This document shows, piece by piece, positions 9,296 through 18,913 of a DNA stretch of 64,000 nucleotides. The stretch is from Acidaminobacter sp. (GTDB taxonomy: Bacteria; Bacillota; Clostridia; Peptostreptococcales; Acidaminobacteraceae). Each line of letters starts with the position of its first letter. Positions within the stretch are counted from its first letter, which is position 1. The stretch lies in the NCBI RefSeq assembly GCF_030247605.1, contig NZ_JAOTSB010000003.1, forward strand, positions 1-64,000. Direction: 5' to 3'. The notes under the pieces were generated by a model that ran no database searches, was not told the DNA's origin, and saw only the letters and a list, made by a program, of their open reading frames with translations. Made by a program: the position numbers and the translations under genes.

Positions 9296-9337
9296 TTAGC
9301 ACTCTTGCTTGATGAGTGATAATTCCTTTGGTATAAT
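9296..9337 (+). promoter_or_regulatory. CIRCE (HrcA operator) over the lon promoter
   Basis: TTAGCACTC (9296-9304), nine spacer bases, then GAGTGATAA (9314-9322). This is the HrcA-binding CIRCE inverted repeat with a single change from GAGTGCTAA in the right arm. It overlaps a promoter with -35 TTGATG (9309-9314), 17 bases, and -10 TATAAT (9332-9337). HrcA binding would block RNA polymerase, making lon a heat-shock gene released when GroE is titrated. That logic is known for dnaK and groE operons; its use for lon here is inferred. Confidence 0.88.
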
Positions 9338-9376
9338 TTGAATAACCCTTAAAATGGGTGGAAAGGAGAGAACACC

Positions 9377-11707
9377 ATGGAAACAAACGACAAGATTATG
9401 TCAATGCCGTTGATTCCACTGCGCGGATTATCGGTATTTCCCTATATGGTGCTTCATTTCGATGTTGGTCGAGAGAAGTCAATCAAGGCGCTTGAAGAAG
9501 CCATGATTTATGATCAGAAGATTTTCCTGACAACGCAGCGTGACATTGATGTCGACCTGCCTTCAACGGAAGATTTCTATGAGATTGGCACCATATGCAA
9601 AATCAAACAAATGCTGAAGCTCCCGGGAGACGCTATTCGCGTCTTGGTGGAAGGCGTCAGCCGGGGCAAGGTTGAAGGCATTATTTTTGAGGAGCCTTAC
9701 TTCAAAGCGCGGATCCTTAAAATTGAAGAGGATATCAGCCGTGACAGAGAAACAGAAGCTTTGATGCGCTCATGCCTGACGGCTTTTGAAAAATACATTG
9801 CTGTCAGCAACCGCGTCTCACCTGAAGTGATGCTTTCCATGACCACTATAGAAGAGCCTGGCCGGTTTGCTGATGTCCTGGCCTCCAATATGGTTCTCAA
9901 GACGGAGCAAAAGCAGGAAATTCTGGAAGCGGTTGAGCCAAAGAAGAGATTGACAGCGATTTATGCCATTCTTCTCAGCGAAATTGAAATTATGGAAGTT
10001 GAGAAACAGATCAACGAGAAAGTCAGAAAGCAAATCAACAAAATGCAAAAGGAATATTATCTTCGTGAGCAAATGAAAGCAATCAGGGAAGAGCTTGGCG
10101 AAGACTTTGATCCGGATGATGAAATTGAGGAGCTTTACAAGAAACTGGACAAGCTAAAACTGGACAAAAAAATTGCGGACAAAGTCTCCAAAGAAATCGA
10201 GAGGCTTTCAAGAATGTCGCCGGCATCTGCAGAAAGCACCGTAGTCCGTAGCTATGTGAATTGGATCCTGGATTTGCCATGGAATAAAAAGACCAAAGAT
10301 ACTCTGGACATATCAAAAGCACGTACGATTCTGGATGAAGACCATTATGGCCTGAAGAGTGTTAAAGAACGTGTCCTGGAGTATTTGGCCATCCGTGAAC
10401 TTACCAAAAGTCTCAAGGGGCCAATTATTTGTCTTGTCGGCCCTCCGGGCGTCGGTAAAACCTCTATTGCCAAATCTATTGCGAGGTCTCTGAACAGGAA
10501 GTTTGTCCGCATGTCACTGGGCGGCGTTCGCGACGAAGCGGAGATCAGGGGACACAGAAGGACTTATATAGGCGCCATTCCGGGCAGAATTATCAACGGC
10601 ATCAAAGAGGCGGGCACAAAGAACCCAGTTTTCCTTTTTGACGAGATTGACAAACTAACTTCGGACTTCAGAGGCGACCCGGCTTCAGCGCTTCTTGAGG
10701 TACTGGATCCTGAGCAGAACAAAGACTTTACGGATCACTATCTCGAAGTGCCCTTTGACTTGTCCAGCGTTATGTTCATAACCACTGCGAACTCGCTGGG
10801 GACTATACCTAGACCGCTTCTGGACAGGATGGAAATTATCGAGGTATCCGGCTACACCGAATTCGAGAAATTGAATATCGCGAAAAGATATTTGGTGCCA
10901 AAGCAGCTTAAAGCCCACGGACTGACTGAGGACAACCTCAGTTTGAGCGATGATACGCTGAGTGCCATCATCAGTTATTACACCCGCGAATCCGGAGTGC
11001 GCGAACTCGAGCGTCAGATCGCGACGGTCTGCCGCAAAGTTGCAACGAGAATTGTCGAAGACAAAGTCATTACAGTCAAAGTGAACCGCAGCAATCTGGA
11101 CAAATCTCTGGGAGTCAAGAAATACCACTATGATGAGATTCAAAAAGAGAATCAAGTGGGCATTGCGACAGGTCTTGCCTGGACACCTGTGGGAGGGGAC
11201 ACGCTCTCCATTGAGGTTTCGATCATGAAAGGCAAGGGCAACCTCGTCCTCACCGGACAAATGGGTGATGTCATGAAGGAATCCGCAAGAGCAGGTTTGA
11301 GTTATCTCAGGTCGATCTCTGAGAAATACGAAATTGCGGATGACTTCCATGAAAAAATGGACATTCATATTCATATACCTGAAGGCGCCATTCCTAAAGA
11401 CGGACCTTCTGCGGGCATTACTATGGCAACCGCCGTGCTGTCAGCTATAACAGGAATTCCTGTTCGACATGACCTTGCCATGACCGGAGAAATTACGCTG
11501 CGCGGCCGGGTACTGCCAATTGGCGGCCTGAAGGAGAAATCCCTTGCGGCGAGTCGCGCAGGGGTAAAAACAGTCCTGTTCCCTAAAGAGAATGTCAAGG
11601 ATATTGAAGAGATACCGTCCACGATTCGAAGCAAAATGAAATTTATCCCTGTTGAATCCATGGATGAAGTTCTCGAGCACGCACTCGTAAAGGAGGCTGC
11701 AAAGTGA
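9377..11707 (+). CDS. lon: Lon protease, ATP-dependent
   Basis: A 776-residue LonA-type protease of normal bacterial length. The N-terminal substrate domain (residues about 10-205) and a coiled coil ([22 protein letters not shown]) precede the AAA+ domain with Walker A GPPGVGKT (K361). The C-terminal Ser-Lys protease dyad is S678 (GPSAG) and K721 (GGLKEK). No membrane anchor is seen, so this is cytosolic LonA rather than LonB. AAAGGAGAG precedes the ATG. The promoter carries a CIRCE site. The stop overlaps the ysxC start by four bases. Confidence 0.97.
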   Translation: METNDKIMSMPLIPLRGLSVFPYMVLHFDVGREKSIKALEEAMIYDQKIFLTTQRDIDVDLPSTEDFYEIGTICKIKQMLKLPGDAIRVLVEGVSRGKVEGIIFEEPYFKARILKIEEDISRDRETEALMRSCLTAFEKYIAVSNRVSPEVMLSMTTIEEPGRFADVLASNMVLKTEQKQEILEAVEPKKRLTAIYAILLSEIEIMEVEKQINEKVRKQINKMQKEYYLREQMKAIREELGEDFDPDDEIEELYKKLDKLKLDKKIADKVSKEIERLSRMSPASAESTVVRSYVNWILDLPWNKKTKDTLDISKARTILDEDHYGLKSVKERVLEYLAIRELTKSLKGPIICLVGPPGVGKTSIAKSIARSLNRKFVRMSLGGVRDEAEIRGHRRTYIGAIPGRIINGIKEAGTKNPVFLFDEIDKLTSDFRGDPASALLEVLDPEQNKDFTDHYLEVPFDLSSVMFITTANSLGTIPRPLLDRMEIIEVSGYTEFEKLNIAKRYLVPKQLKAHGLTEDNLSLSDDTLSAIISYYTRESGVRELERQIATVCRKVATRIVEDKVITVKVNRSNLDKSLGVKKYHYDEIQKENQVGIATGLAWTPVGGDTLSIEVSIMKGKGNLVLTGQMGDVMKESARAGLSYLRSISEKYEIADDFHEKMDIHIHIPEGAIPKDGPSAGITMATAVLSAITGIPVRHDLAMTGEITLRGRVLPIGGLKEKSLAASRAGVKTVLFPKENVKDIEEIPSTIRSKMKFIPVESMDEVLEHALVKEAAK

Positions 11708-12342
11708 AAATCCAGAATTCTCGTTTCATCATAAGCGCTGTTAAGCGGGATCAGTATCCTGAGGATGAACTTCCTGAAATTGCAATGGCGGGAAGATCCA
11801 ACGTAGGCAAATCCTCTCTCATCAACATGATGATTAACCGCAAGGGACTGGCGAAGACTTCTTCCACACCTGGAAAGACTCAAACCATAAATTTCTATGA
11901 TCTGGATGGAAAGATGAGGCTGGTCGACTTGCCAGGCTATGGATATGCCAGAGTTTCCAAGGATAAGAAGAGCGGCTGGGGTAAAATCATTGAATCTTAT
12001 CTGGTCAACCGGCCAAATCTAATGGAAGTATTTCTCCTGGTGGATTTACGCCATGATCCCTCTGAAGACGACCGCTTGATGTACGAGTGGATTCGAACTT
12101 TTGGCTATAAGGGCGTTGTCATAGCTACAAAAGCTGATAAGATTAAAAATAGTCAGCTTCAAGTCAGGAAAAAAGCACTCAGAGATAAACTGGGCATGAG
12201 TGAGGATGATGTCGTGATCGTGACCTCAGCAGACTCACGAAAAGGCAAATATGACCTATGGGATTTCATAAATGGGTTACTGGAGCAAAAAGGCTTCGAG
12301 GTTCGATTCGAACGTCAGCAGCCGGAGCCGTCAGACAAATAG
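11704..12342 (+). CDS. ysxC: Ribosome biogenesis GTPase YsxC/EngB
   Basis: A 212-residue TrmE-Era-EngA-EngB-type GTPase needed for 50S assembly. The motifs are G1 GRSNVGKSS (K36), G3 DLPGYG, G4 TKADK and a G5-like TSA. It begins with the usual [18 protein letters not shown]. It uses a GTG start at 11704 overlapping the lon stop (GTGA), so the two genes are translationally coupled, and both share the CIRCE promoter. lon-ysxC pairing is widespread in Firmicutes. Confidence 0.95.
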   Translation: MKIQNSRFIISAVKRDQYPEDELPEIAMAGRSNVGKSSLINMMINRKGLAKTSSTPGKTQTINFYDLDGKMRLVDLPGYGYARVSKDKKSGWGKIIESYLVNRPNLMEVFLLVDLRHDPSEDDRLMYEWIRTFGYKGVVIATKADKIKNSQLQVRKKALRDKLGMSEDDVVIVTSADSRKGKYDLWDFINGLLEQKGFEVRFERQQPEPSDK

Positions 12343-12352
12343 CAATTAATGA

Positions 12353-12390
12353 AAAGCCGCTTCGGGGACAGATTCCTGAAGCGGCTTTGT
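12353..12390 (+). terminator. Intrinsic terminator after ysxC
   Basis: AAAGCCGCTTC (12353-12363) pairs with GAAGCGGCTTT (12378-12388) around a 14-base loop, followed by a short T-rich end. It closes the lon-ysxC unit. Confidence 0.8.
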
Positions 12391-12459
12391 CAATGTAAAT
12401 AGGCAGAGCACGTTAGTTGTGTTAAAATGAAAAAAAGTCAGTTGACGGGAGGTGGGTGC

Positions 12460-14343
12460 ATGCTCTTCAGCCGCAGCCGTGTAGTAATGTTTCTGATCTG
12501 CATCTTTATTTTCATGGCAGCGATTTTTGTATACACGGATCAGCTGATAGAAGACCAGATTGACCGCCTTGAAGAAGATTTGCTGCGCCTTCAGGCCTCC
12601 ATGGTAGCCTGGGTGGCGGGAGAGTTCCAGAGCAGTGCGTCTGTCTTTGACGCAGAAATTCAGTCGGCAAGGGATCGTTTCATTGAACAGCAGTTTCAGG
12701 TGCTCGTATCACTGATTTCGAATGCGTCAACCAATGCCCAGGCAGATGAAACGCTCATTGCTGAATTTTCTGATGGATCATTTGGGAGTCTCAGAGAAGA
12801 TGGATCACTCTTTTACAAGGGGCCTCTTCCCGAAGCTGTCATTTCTTATGCTTACAGTCTCCATAAAGGCAGCTGGCAGCTCAAGAAAATTGAAAGGCTG
12901 GAAGTCTCTGATCCAGATCCTTTATTCAACAGCGGCGAGAATTATGTGGTGTATTTTTACAGGAGCGAAAAGACCGGCAGTGTGTTATTTACCGGTGCGC
13001 GCATTTTGAGCAGCGCTGATCAGATACGACTCAGCACAAGTCCTTTGGAGGCTTATCTCAAGAACTTGCATGAGACTCGCGGCTATGAAAGCATTCTGTT
13101 GAATAACAGCGGCAGAATTGTCAATGCTTATGATCCTGCAAAGATCGGAATGACGCTGTCACAGACGGATGCCAAGAGCGGCATCAGCTTATTTCAGAAA
13201 ATAATTGACAATCCGGATCAGAAATTTGAAGTGGCTCTGGATCAGGTCTACGAAGCGTATACGCTTCCGTTGGATGAGGGACATATACTCCTGATGAAGC
13301 CGGCTGCTGCGGAGGAAAGTGTGAACCGCTTCAGCAGAGTGCTCGGCTATGTGTTGATTCTGTTCAATCTGGCTATTGTTACAGCGGTTATGATGTTTCT
13401 GAGAAAAAACCACGCGTTTGTGATCGAAAAGATCAGCCTGACAGAGATGCAAGTTAAGAGGCGCAGACATGCGGCCGGATTTATTGTGGTGGTTATTGTC
13501 CTTGGATTCGCCATGATGATTCTTTTGATCAATGGATTATTAAACATTCAGATGACACAGCTGGACTTTGACAAAGAGCTGCAGCGCTTTTCGGATGCTA
13601 TGGCAGGACAGTACACAGAAGCTTACGAATCTCTTGAAGAACAAAACGATCTGTTCAATCTCGAAATGAGGAGCAATAAGACAGAGCAGGTTAAAGCGCT
13701 GTATACGTCTCTGCGTGATATTTCATCAGAAGCTATCCGAAAGTACCCTTCTACCGCCAGCAGCAGCGATTATGTCATAAATTGGATGCGGGTATCGCAG
13801 ACGACTCGGGAATTGGTCGCCAGCCAGTATGGCATAGATCTTGGCCTGGTGGAGGATTATATCGTCACAGGTCCTAAGGAAGCGGGTTCAGGGGTGACCT
13901 TGATTGGTTATGACTCCGAAAAACTGAATGTTTGGGTCGTTCAATCCCTGGTCAGTGGATCTTCAGAGGAACAGCCTTTTTCATGGGCTCCGCTTGCCGC
14001 TTCCGGGGCGCACATCAATGGTTTCTTTGCGCATTACACCCTAAAAGGATTGGAAAGCATCCCGGTTCTGGAGGCTGTGCTGCCGGATTCGGGTAATACG
14101 AGAAGTCATGCCGAGGCTTTAGGTATGGCGCTTTATCATGATGCGCTGGATGAGACCATCGGCATAAGAAAGCCAAATGGCCAGTCCTGGATTGTCTATG
14201 TCCCGACCTCAGATCCGCTTAGTGGGGACTTGAGGCAGGCGGCTTATGATTTTACCAGAGCCATGAGTCTGGCGACGCTGCTCTTGGTATTGGTAGTTGT
14301 GGGCGGCTGGTGGCACTATGGCAGGAAGGAGCCTGTTTCATGA
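12460..14343 (+). CDS. Membrane protein with Cache-like extracellular sensor domains
   Basis: A 627-residue protein that I do not recognise as a named family. Four membrane segments are visible at about 8-27, 294-314, 337-361 and 602-621. The first external region (about 28-290) includes YESILLNNSGRIVNAYDPAKIGMTL, typical of a Cache ligand-binding domain. A second external region (about 362-600) begins with a coiled coil. There is no HAMP, kinase, cyclase, GGDEF or methyl-accepting domain, so it is a sensor-like protein without an output domain. The start at 12460 has GGGAGGTG five bases upstream; an in-frame ATG at 12427 lacks one. Its stop overlaps the start of the NUDIX gene. Confidence 0.65.
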   Translation: MLFSRSRVVMFLICIFIFMAAIFVYTDQLIEDQIDRLEEDLLRLQASMVAWVAGEFQSSASVFDAEIQSARDRFIEQQFQVLVSLISNASTNAQADETLIAEFSDGSFGSLREDGSLFYKGPLPEAVISYAYSLHKGSWQLKKIERLEVSDPDPLFNSGENYVVYFYRSEKTGSVLFTGARILSSADQIRLSTSPLEAYLKNLHETRGYESILLNNSGRIVNAYDPAKIGMTLSQTDAKSGISLFQKIIDNPDQKFEVALDQVYEAYTLPLDEGHILLMKPAAAEESVNRFSRVLGYVLILFNLAIVTAVMMFLRKNHAFVIEKISLTEMQVKRRRHAAGFIVVVIVLGFAMMILLINGLLNIQMTQLDFDKELQRFSDAMAGQYTEAYESLEEQNDLFNLEMRSNKTEQVKALYTSLRDISSEAIRKYPSTASSSDYVINWMRVSQTTRELVASQYGIDLGLVEDYIVTGPKEAGSGVTLIGYDSEKLNVWVVQSLVSGSSEEQPFSWAPLAASGAHINGFFAHYTLKGLESIPVLEAVLPDSGNTRSHAEALGMALYHDALDETIGIRKPNGQSWIVYVPTSDPLSGDLRQAAYDFTRAMSLATLLLVLVVVGGWWHYGRKEPVS

Positions 14344-14831
14344 AAATGGCGGTTCTTTGTTACGTGGAGCACGACGACTCAGTGCTGATGCTTCATAGAA
14401 ACAAGAGGAAAAACGATTACCATTTGGGGAAGTGGAATGGCTTGGGCGGCAAATTCCTGCCGGGCGAATCCCCTGAGCAATGCCTGTTGAGAGAAGTTCG
14501 CGAAGAATCCGGTCTTGAGCCGGTGACTTATTCGCTGCGCGGGATCATTACTTTTCCCTTGTTTGATGGGGTCGAGGACTGGTATACTTTTGTCTATACT
14601 GCCAGTACTGCAAAGAAAGAGGTCATTGACCCTGAAGAAGGGACACTGGCCTGGATTCCAAGAAGTGAGGTGCCGGACTTGAACCTTTGGGAAGGAGACA
14701 GGATTTTTCTGGACTGGGTCTTCAACCGGACAGAATTTTTTTCCGCTGTCTTCCGGTATCAGGCGGGCGAATTCAAGGATTATGAAGTCGTTTTTTACCC
14801 CGCCTCTGCGTCAAGCGCTGTAAACGCTTAA
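14340..14831 (+). CDS. NUDIX hydrolase, MutT/8-oxo-dGTP diphosphatase type
   Basis: A 163-residue hydrolase of nucleoside diphosphates linked to another moiety. The NUDIX box G37-x5-E43-x7-R51-E-x-x-E-E-x-G58 is intact. The N-terminal MAVLCYVEHDDSVLMLHRNKRKND and the downstream WNGLGGK segment match the MutT-like group annotated as 8-oxo-dGTP diphosphatase; the true substrate is not proven. The ATG at 14340 overlaps the stop of the membrane sensor gene (ATGA), so translation is coupled, and GGAAGGAG precedes it. Confidence 0.85.
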   Translation: MKMAVLCYVEHDDSVLMLHRNKRKNDYHLGKWNGLGGKFLPGESPEQCLLREVREESGLEPVTYSLRGIITFPLFDGVEDWYTFVYTASTAKKEVIDPEEGTLAWIPRSEVPDLNLWEGDRIFLDWVFNRTEFFSAVFRYQAGEFKDYEVVFYPASASSAVNA

Positions 14832-14871
14832 ACGGACTAAAAGAAATATAATTTTGAAAGGGTGTATTCTT

Positions 14872-15396
14872 TTGAATCAAAATCCAGTGGTCACTATTGA
14901 ACTTGAAAACGGTAAACTCATCAAAGCTGAATTATTCCCGGAAATTGCGCCTAACACAGTGAACAATTTCATTGACCTTGCCCGCAAAGGTTACTATGAC
15001 GGGCTGATCTTTCACCGCGTCATCAGGGGCTTTATGATTCAGGGCGGCTGTCCTGAAGGCTCAGGTATGGGCGGCCCGGGGTATAAAATCAAAGGCGAGT
15101 TTAATCTGAATGGGTTCAGAAATTCACTTGTTCACGAGCCGGGCGTATTGTCCATGGCACGTTCGCAGTCGCCGGATTCTGCAGGTTCACAGTTCTTTAT
15201 TATGCACGAGCATTCTCCGCATCTGGATGGCCAGTATGCGGCCTTCGGAAAAGTCGTCGAGGGCATGGACGTTGTCAACGACATTGCAACGACGAAAACT
15301 GACTTTAGAGATCGTCCGGTAGAGCCTCAGAAAATCAAGAAAATGAGCGTGGAAACTTTTGGCGTCGAGTATCCGGAGCCTGTTAAAATGATGTAA
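14872..15396 (+). CDS. Cyclophilin-type peptidyl-prolyl cis-trans isomerase
   Basis: A 174-residue single-domain cyclophilin that speeds proline isomerisation. The signature segments YYDGLIFHRVIRGFMIQGG (catalytic Arg in FHRV) and AGSQFFI are intact. No signal peptide is seen, so it is cytoplasmic. I choose the TTG at 14872, which has GAAAGGGTG seven bases upstream; an in-frame TTG at 14854 would itself overlap that ribosome site. It is followed by an 18-base-pair hairpin shared with the convergent aldolase gene. Confidence 0.92.
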   Translation: MNQNPVVTIELENGKLIKAELFPEIAPNTVNNFIDLARKGYYDGLIFHRVIRGFMIQGGCPEGSGMGGPGYKIKGEFNLNGFRNSLVHEPGVLSMARSQSPDSAGSQFFIMHEHSPHLDGQYAAFGKVVEGMDVVNDIATTKTDFRDRPVEPQKIKKMSVETFGVEYPEPVKMM

Positions 15397-15486
15397 TCCA
15401 TCGAGGCGAGTTCGCAGGTCGAAGCCGCCCTGGTGATGGCAGGCAGCAGATTGAAATGAGTTGAATACAGCAGCAGGGGTTGCATA

Positions 15487-15535
15487 GCAAAACAGGTGTC
15501 CCGGGGATCCGGGACACCTGTTTTGCTTTAAAAAA
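15487..15535 (+). terminator. Strong hairpin after cyclophilin gene
   Basis: A perfect 18-base-pair stem (15487-15504 with 15509-15526) and a four-base GGAT loop, followed by TTTAAAAAAG. It is unusually long and perfect. It lies between convergent genes, so it may act in both directions. Confidence 0.85.
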
Positions 15536-15563
15536 GGGAAAATGGCGGTTGGGCCATTTTCCC
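15536..15563 (-). terminator. Intrinsic terminator of fba
   Basis: GGGAAAATGGC (15536-15546) pairs with GCCATTTTCCC (15553-15563). On the minus strand the stem is followed by a T-run (complement of 15530-15535), so it serves the aldolase gene. Confidence 0.8.
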
Positions 15564-15602
15564 GACTGAGGTAACTGTAATAGTATTAGTAATGATTTGG
15601 CA

Positions 15603-16532
15603 CTAGAGCTTTCCGTCTGAACCAAGGACGTTGACCAGCTTGTGATGGACCATATTGCGGATGGCATCACGGCCGACGCCGAGATATTTTCGTGGGTCGA
15701 ACTCAGCAGGATTGTCATGGAGGGATTTTCTGATGGCTGCAGTCATGGCAAGGCGAAGGTCTGTGTCAATGTTGATTTTGCAGACACCGAGAGCAGCCGC
15801 TCTGCGGAGCATATCCTCAGGGACACCCTGGGCACCTGGAATGTTGCCGCCGTAGGCATTGCACATTTCGACGAATTCAGGAATGACTGTAGAAGCGCCG
15901 TGAAGGACCAGCGGATACTCCGGAAGGAGCTTGGTGATGGTTTCCAGACGTTCGAAATCCAGTTTTGGCTCACCTTGGAACTTATAAGCGCCGTGGCTTG
16001 TGCCAATGGCAATAGCAAGGGAGTCACAACCTGACCGCTTCACAAAATCAACCGCCTGAGTTGGGTCTGTATAAGTGGCGTCCTCAGCTTTGACGTTGAC
16101 TTCGTCCTCAACGCCTGCCAACTTTCCAAGCTCTGCTTCAACGACGACGCCCCGGGCGTGTGCGTATTCCACGACCTGCTGCACCAACGCTATGTTTTCC
16201 TCATAAGGCAGATGAGAACCATCAATCATGACAGAGGTAAAGCCGTCATCAATACATTGCTTGCAGATTTCAAAGCTGTCGCCGTGATCCAGATGAAGCG
16301 CAATATCCAGGTCCGAGTCGATAATGGCAGCTTCGACCAGTTTCTTCAGATAGGCAGGTTTTGCATATTTTCTTGCGCCTGCGGAGACTTGAAGAATGAG
16401 TGGGGATTTGACTTCCTTGGCTGCGTCGACAATGCCCTGCACGATCTCCATGTTGTTGACGTTGAACGCGCCGATAGCATAGCCGCCTTCATAAGCTTTT
16501 CTGAACATTTCCTTGGTTGTCACAAGAGCCAT
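15603..16532 (-). CDS. fba: Class II fructose-1,6-bisphosphate aldolase
   Basis: A 309-residue zinc-dependent aldolase of glycolysis and gluconeogenesis, cleaving fructose 1,6-bisphosphate to the two triose phosphates. Zinc ligands are visible in HLDHGDS and VLHGAS, with the GTSHGAYKF segment between them. The N-terminal MALVTTKEMFRKAYEGGYAIGAFNVNNME is standard, and GAGGAGG precedes the ATG. The length is normal for the class IIA/B Firmicute form. A TATAAT-like box on the minus strand (16578-16583) lies 46 bases upstream. It is transcribed alone. Confidence 0.96.
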   Translation of the reverse strand: MALVTTKEMFRKAYEGGYAIGAFNVNNMEIVQGIVDAAKEVKSPLILQVSAGARKYAKPAYLKKLVEAAIIDSDLDIALHLDHGDSFEICKQCIDDGFTSVMIDGSHLPYEENIALVQQVVEYAHARGVVVEAELGKLAGVEDEVNVKAEDATYTDPTQAVDFVKRSGCDSLAIAIGTSHGAYKFQGEPKLDFERLETITKLLPEYPLVLHGASTVIPEFVEMCNAYGGNIPGAQGVPEDMLRRAAALGVCKINIDTDLRLAMTAAIRKSLHDNPAEFDPRKYLGVGRDAIRNMVHHKLVNVLGSDGKL

Positions 16533-16608
16533 AGAAATTCCTCCTCTATAGTTGTCGTTTTGAGATACCTTTGCCAGATTATACTAATCATAGAAGATCA
16601 CTTTTCTT

Positions 16609-16638
16609 TTGTCAAGGCGGCCGCAGTCGGGATATAAT
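16609..16638 (+). promoter_or_regulatory. Candidate promoter of the rsmF-like gene and downstream operon
   Basis: TTGTCA (16609-16614), 18 bases, TATAAT (16633-16638). It lies in the divergent space with fba and would drive the methyltransferase, pseudouridine synthase and glycerol genes. I see no terminator before the hairpin at 23604. Confidence 0.65.
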
Positions 16639-16696
16639 GAGTTAACGGGCCTGATCGGGTGAGATCAGCTGGGCTCGACATAGGAGTGTGAAGTGT

Positions 16697-18025
16697 TTGA
16701 AGTTTCCGGAAAGCTTTTTGGAAGAAATCAGGGCTTTGATTGGAAGTGAAACCGAAGCTTTTTTAAAAAGTTATGAGCAACCCAGGCAATTTGGCCTGCG
16801 TGTGAACCGTCTGAAAATCTCTGTGGAGGATTTTCTGAAAATCTCTCCTTTTAAGCTCACACCTATTCCCTGGACCGTGGACGGTTTTTATTACAATGAA
16901 ACTGAGCGTCCTGCGAAGCATCCTTTCTATCATGCCGGGCTGTATTATCTTCAGGAACCATCGGCTATGGCGCCGGTAAATGTACTCGATCCTCAGCCCG
17001 GACAGACGGTTCTCGATCTGTGTGCGTGCCCCGGAGGGAAGACGCTTCAAATCGCCGCCGCCCTTGGGGGCCACGGCACCATAGTGGCAAACGATATCAG
17101 CACCAGCCGCATTAAAGCCCTGGTCCGCAATCTGGAAATGGCTGGCGTGACCAATGCCCTGATAATAAATGAAAGCGAGGAGAAGCTGGGTGCACGGTTT
17201 CATTCCGTTTTCGACAGCATCCTGATCGATGCGCCTTGTTCGGGAGAGGGTATGTTCAGAAAGGATTCAAAAGCACTTGAGGCGTGGTCCAACCAGGTCC
17301 CGGGCCACTTCAGGTCGATTCAGGACAGTCTGCTGGACCAGGCGGCAAAGATGCTGAAGCCCGGTGGGCGACTGGCGTACTCGACCTGCACCTTTAACCG
17401 CCAGGAGAATGAATGGGCCCTCGACGCCTTCATGGCGCTGCACTCTGAATTCTCCAAACTGCAGCCTGATCCTAAGCTTGGACTGGACACCCGCACGGGC
17501 TATGGCCGCCTCTGGCCGCATCTGCATGAAGGTGAAGGCCATTTTGCAGGGCTTTTGGAAAGCTCTGCCAATGGTTGTGGTCACAGCAGCCTGCCTGACC
17601 GTAACAGGTCCCAGAGCGAACCGACAGAGGCTTACCGGCAATTCGAAGCAGAGAATCTCACTATAAAACTCACCGGGCCTTTTCTTCGAATTGAAGACAA
17701 GCTTTATAAACTCCCGGAAGGGCTGCCTTCGACACAAGGCATGCGCGTCATTCGCAGCGGCTGGTACCTGGGTGAAGAGAAAAACGGCAGATTTGTCCCG
17801 TCCGGCGCCTTTGCCATGGGTCTTAAATCGGGAAATGCAAAACGCGAGATCCACTTTGAGGCGGATCAGTTCAACGTCGTGCGCTATTTGAAGGGCGAAA
17901 CATTGAACGTCGCCGGCGAAGACGGACTCAATTTGATTTGTCTTGGCGGTTATCCCCTTGGGTGGGGAAAATTGAACAAAGGCAGCCTGAAGAACCAGTA
18001 CCCGGCTGCATGGCGCATGCTCTAA
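16697..18025 (+). CDS. RsmF-like rRNA cytosine-C5 methyltransferase
   Basis: A roughly 442-residue SAM-dependent RNA m5C methyltransferase of the NOL1/NOP2/Sun family. The SAM site is DLCACPGGKT, the catalytic cysteines lie in APCSGEGMF and YSTCTF, and a C-terminal RNA-binding extension follows, as in RsmF/YebU. The rRNA site modified cannot be fixed from sequence alone. I prefer the TTG at 16697, ten bases after AGGAG; a GTG at 16688 lies right against that site. It leads a same-strand series that runs into the pseudouridine synthase gene. Confidence 0.85.
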   Translation: MKFPESFLEEIRALIGSETEAFLKSYEQPRQFGLRVNRLKISVEDFLKISPFKLTPIPWTVDGFYYNETERPAKHPFYHAGLYYLQEPSAMAPVNVLDPQPGQTVLDLCACPGGKTLQIAAALGGHGTIVANDISTSRIKALVRNLEMAGVTNALIINESEEKLGARFHSVFDSILIDAPCSGEGMFRKDSKALEAWSNQVPGHFRSIQDSLLDQAAKMLKPGGRLAYSTCTFNRQENEWALDAFMALHSEFSKLQPDPKLGLDTRTGYGRLWPHLHEGEGHFAGLLESSANGCGHSSLPDRNRSQSEPTEAYRQFEAENLTIKLTGPFLRIEDKLYKLPEGLPSTQGMRVIRSGWYLGEEKNGRFVPSGAFAMGLKSGNAKREIHFEADQFNVVRYLKGETLNVAGEDGLNLICLGGYPLGWGKLNKGSLKNQYPAAWRML

Positions 18026-18087
18026 ATGCAATAGAGATACTGAATCCCGCAAACTGACTTTAATGGATCATACAGGAGGAACATAAA

Positions 18088-18831
18088 ATGGCTAAGACCA
18101 TGAGACTTGACAAATTACTTTCCCATATGGGTATAGGAACCAGAAGCGAAGTTAGAAAATACATCCGGTACGGATGGGTTGAGGTGGATGGCGCCAAACC
18201 CAAATCAGGCAGCGTCCATGTCCATCCGGAGGCGCAAACGGTCCTGTACAAAGGGGCTCCGGTTATTTACAAGGAATATGTCTATTATATGATGAACAAG
18301 CCTCAAGGTGTGGTTTCTGCCACGGAGGACGCCCGTGAGTCTACCGTCATAGATCTTCTTGAGCCTGAAGATCAGGTCTTCGATCTGTTTCCGGTAGGCA
18401 GACTGGACAAGGACACCGAGGGGTTAATGATCCTGACCAATCACGGCGCCCTGGCCCATGGGCTTTTGTCGCCAAAGCGTCACGTTTTTAAAACCTATGA
18501 GGCAGTGGTGGACGGCCCGGTCAATGAGAATGACATCAGTGCTTTTAAGGCTGGGGTGACCCTGGATGACGGCTATGAGACCCTGCCTGCAGAACTTGAG
18601 ATTCTTTCTGTGGGTGATCATAAGAGCGAAACCAGACTCACCATTTATGAAGGGAAGTTCCACCAGGTCAAGCGGATGTTTGAATCCCGAGGGCGATTTG
18701 TGGTCTTTTTGAAGCGCATCAGCATGGGGCCGCTTAAACTGGATGATGCCCTTAGTCCCGGAGAGTACAGGGCTCTGACTGAGGATGAGGTTAACCAGCT
18801 TTTGGAGCAAGCCGGCCTTTCTGAGGAATGA
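18088..18831 (+). CDS. RsuA-family rRNA pseudouridine synthase
   Basis: A 247-residue protein. An N-terminal S4 RNA-binding domain ([31 protein letters not shown]) is followed by the RsuA/RluB/E/F-type synthase domain with catalytic Asp in [14 protein letters not shown]. The C-terminal motif [14 protein letters not shown] is typical. Closest in type to RsuA, which makes pseudouridine 516 in 16S rRNA; the exact site is inferred. AGGAGG precedes the ATG. It is clustered with the rRNA methyltransferase before it. Confidence 0.88.
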   Translation: MAKTMRLDKLLSHMGIGTRSEVRKYIRYGWVEVDGAKPKSGSVHVHPEAQTVLYKGAPVIYKEYVYYMMNKPQGVVSATEDARESTVIDLLEPEDQVFDLFPVGRLDKDTEGLMILTNHGALAHGLLSPKRHVFKTYEAVVDGPVNENDISAFKAGVTLDDGYETLPAELEILSVGDHKSETRLTIYEGKFHQVKRMFESRGRFVVFLKRISMGPLKLDDALSPGEYRALTEDEVNQLLEQAGLSEE

Positions 18832-18913
18832 TGGGCGGGTTGGTACACTAAAAACCATCGGCAGAAGCATTTTGGAGAAGCAGACGAGAAGCGCAGCTGG
18901 GAGGGTGAGAGGT

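Noticed and set aside
10685..11374. 229-codon open frame on the minus strand opposite lon
   Set aside because: Lon fully explains the region; the antisense frame shows no family motif.
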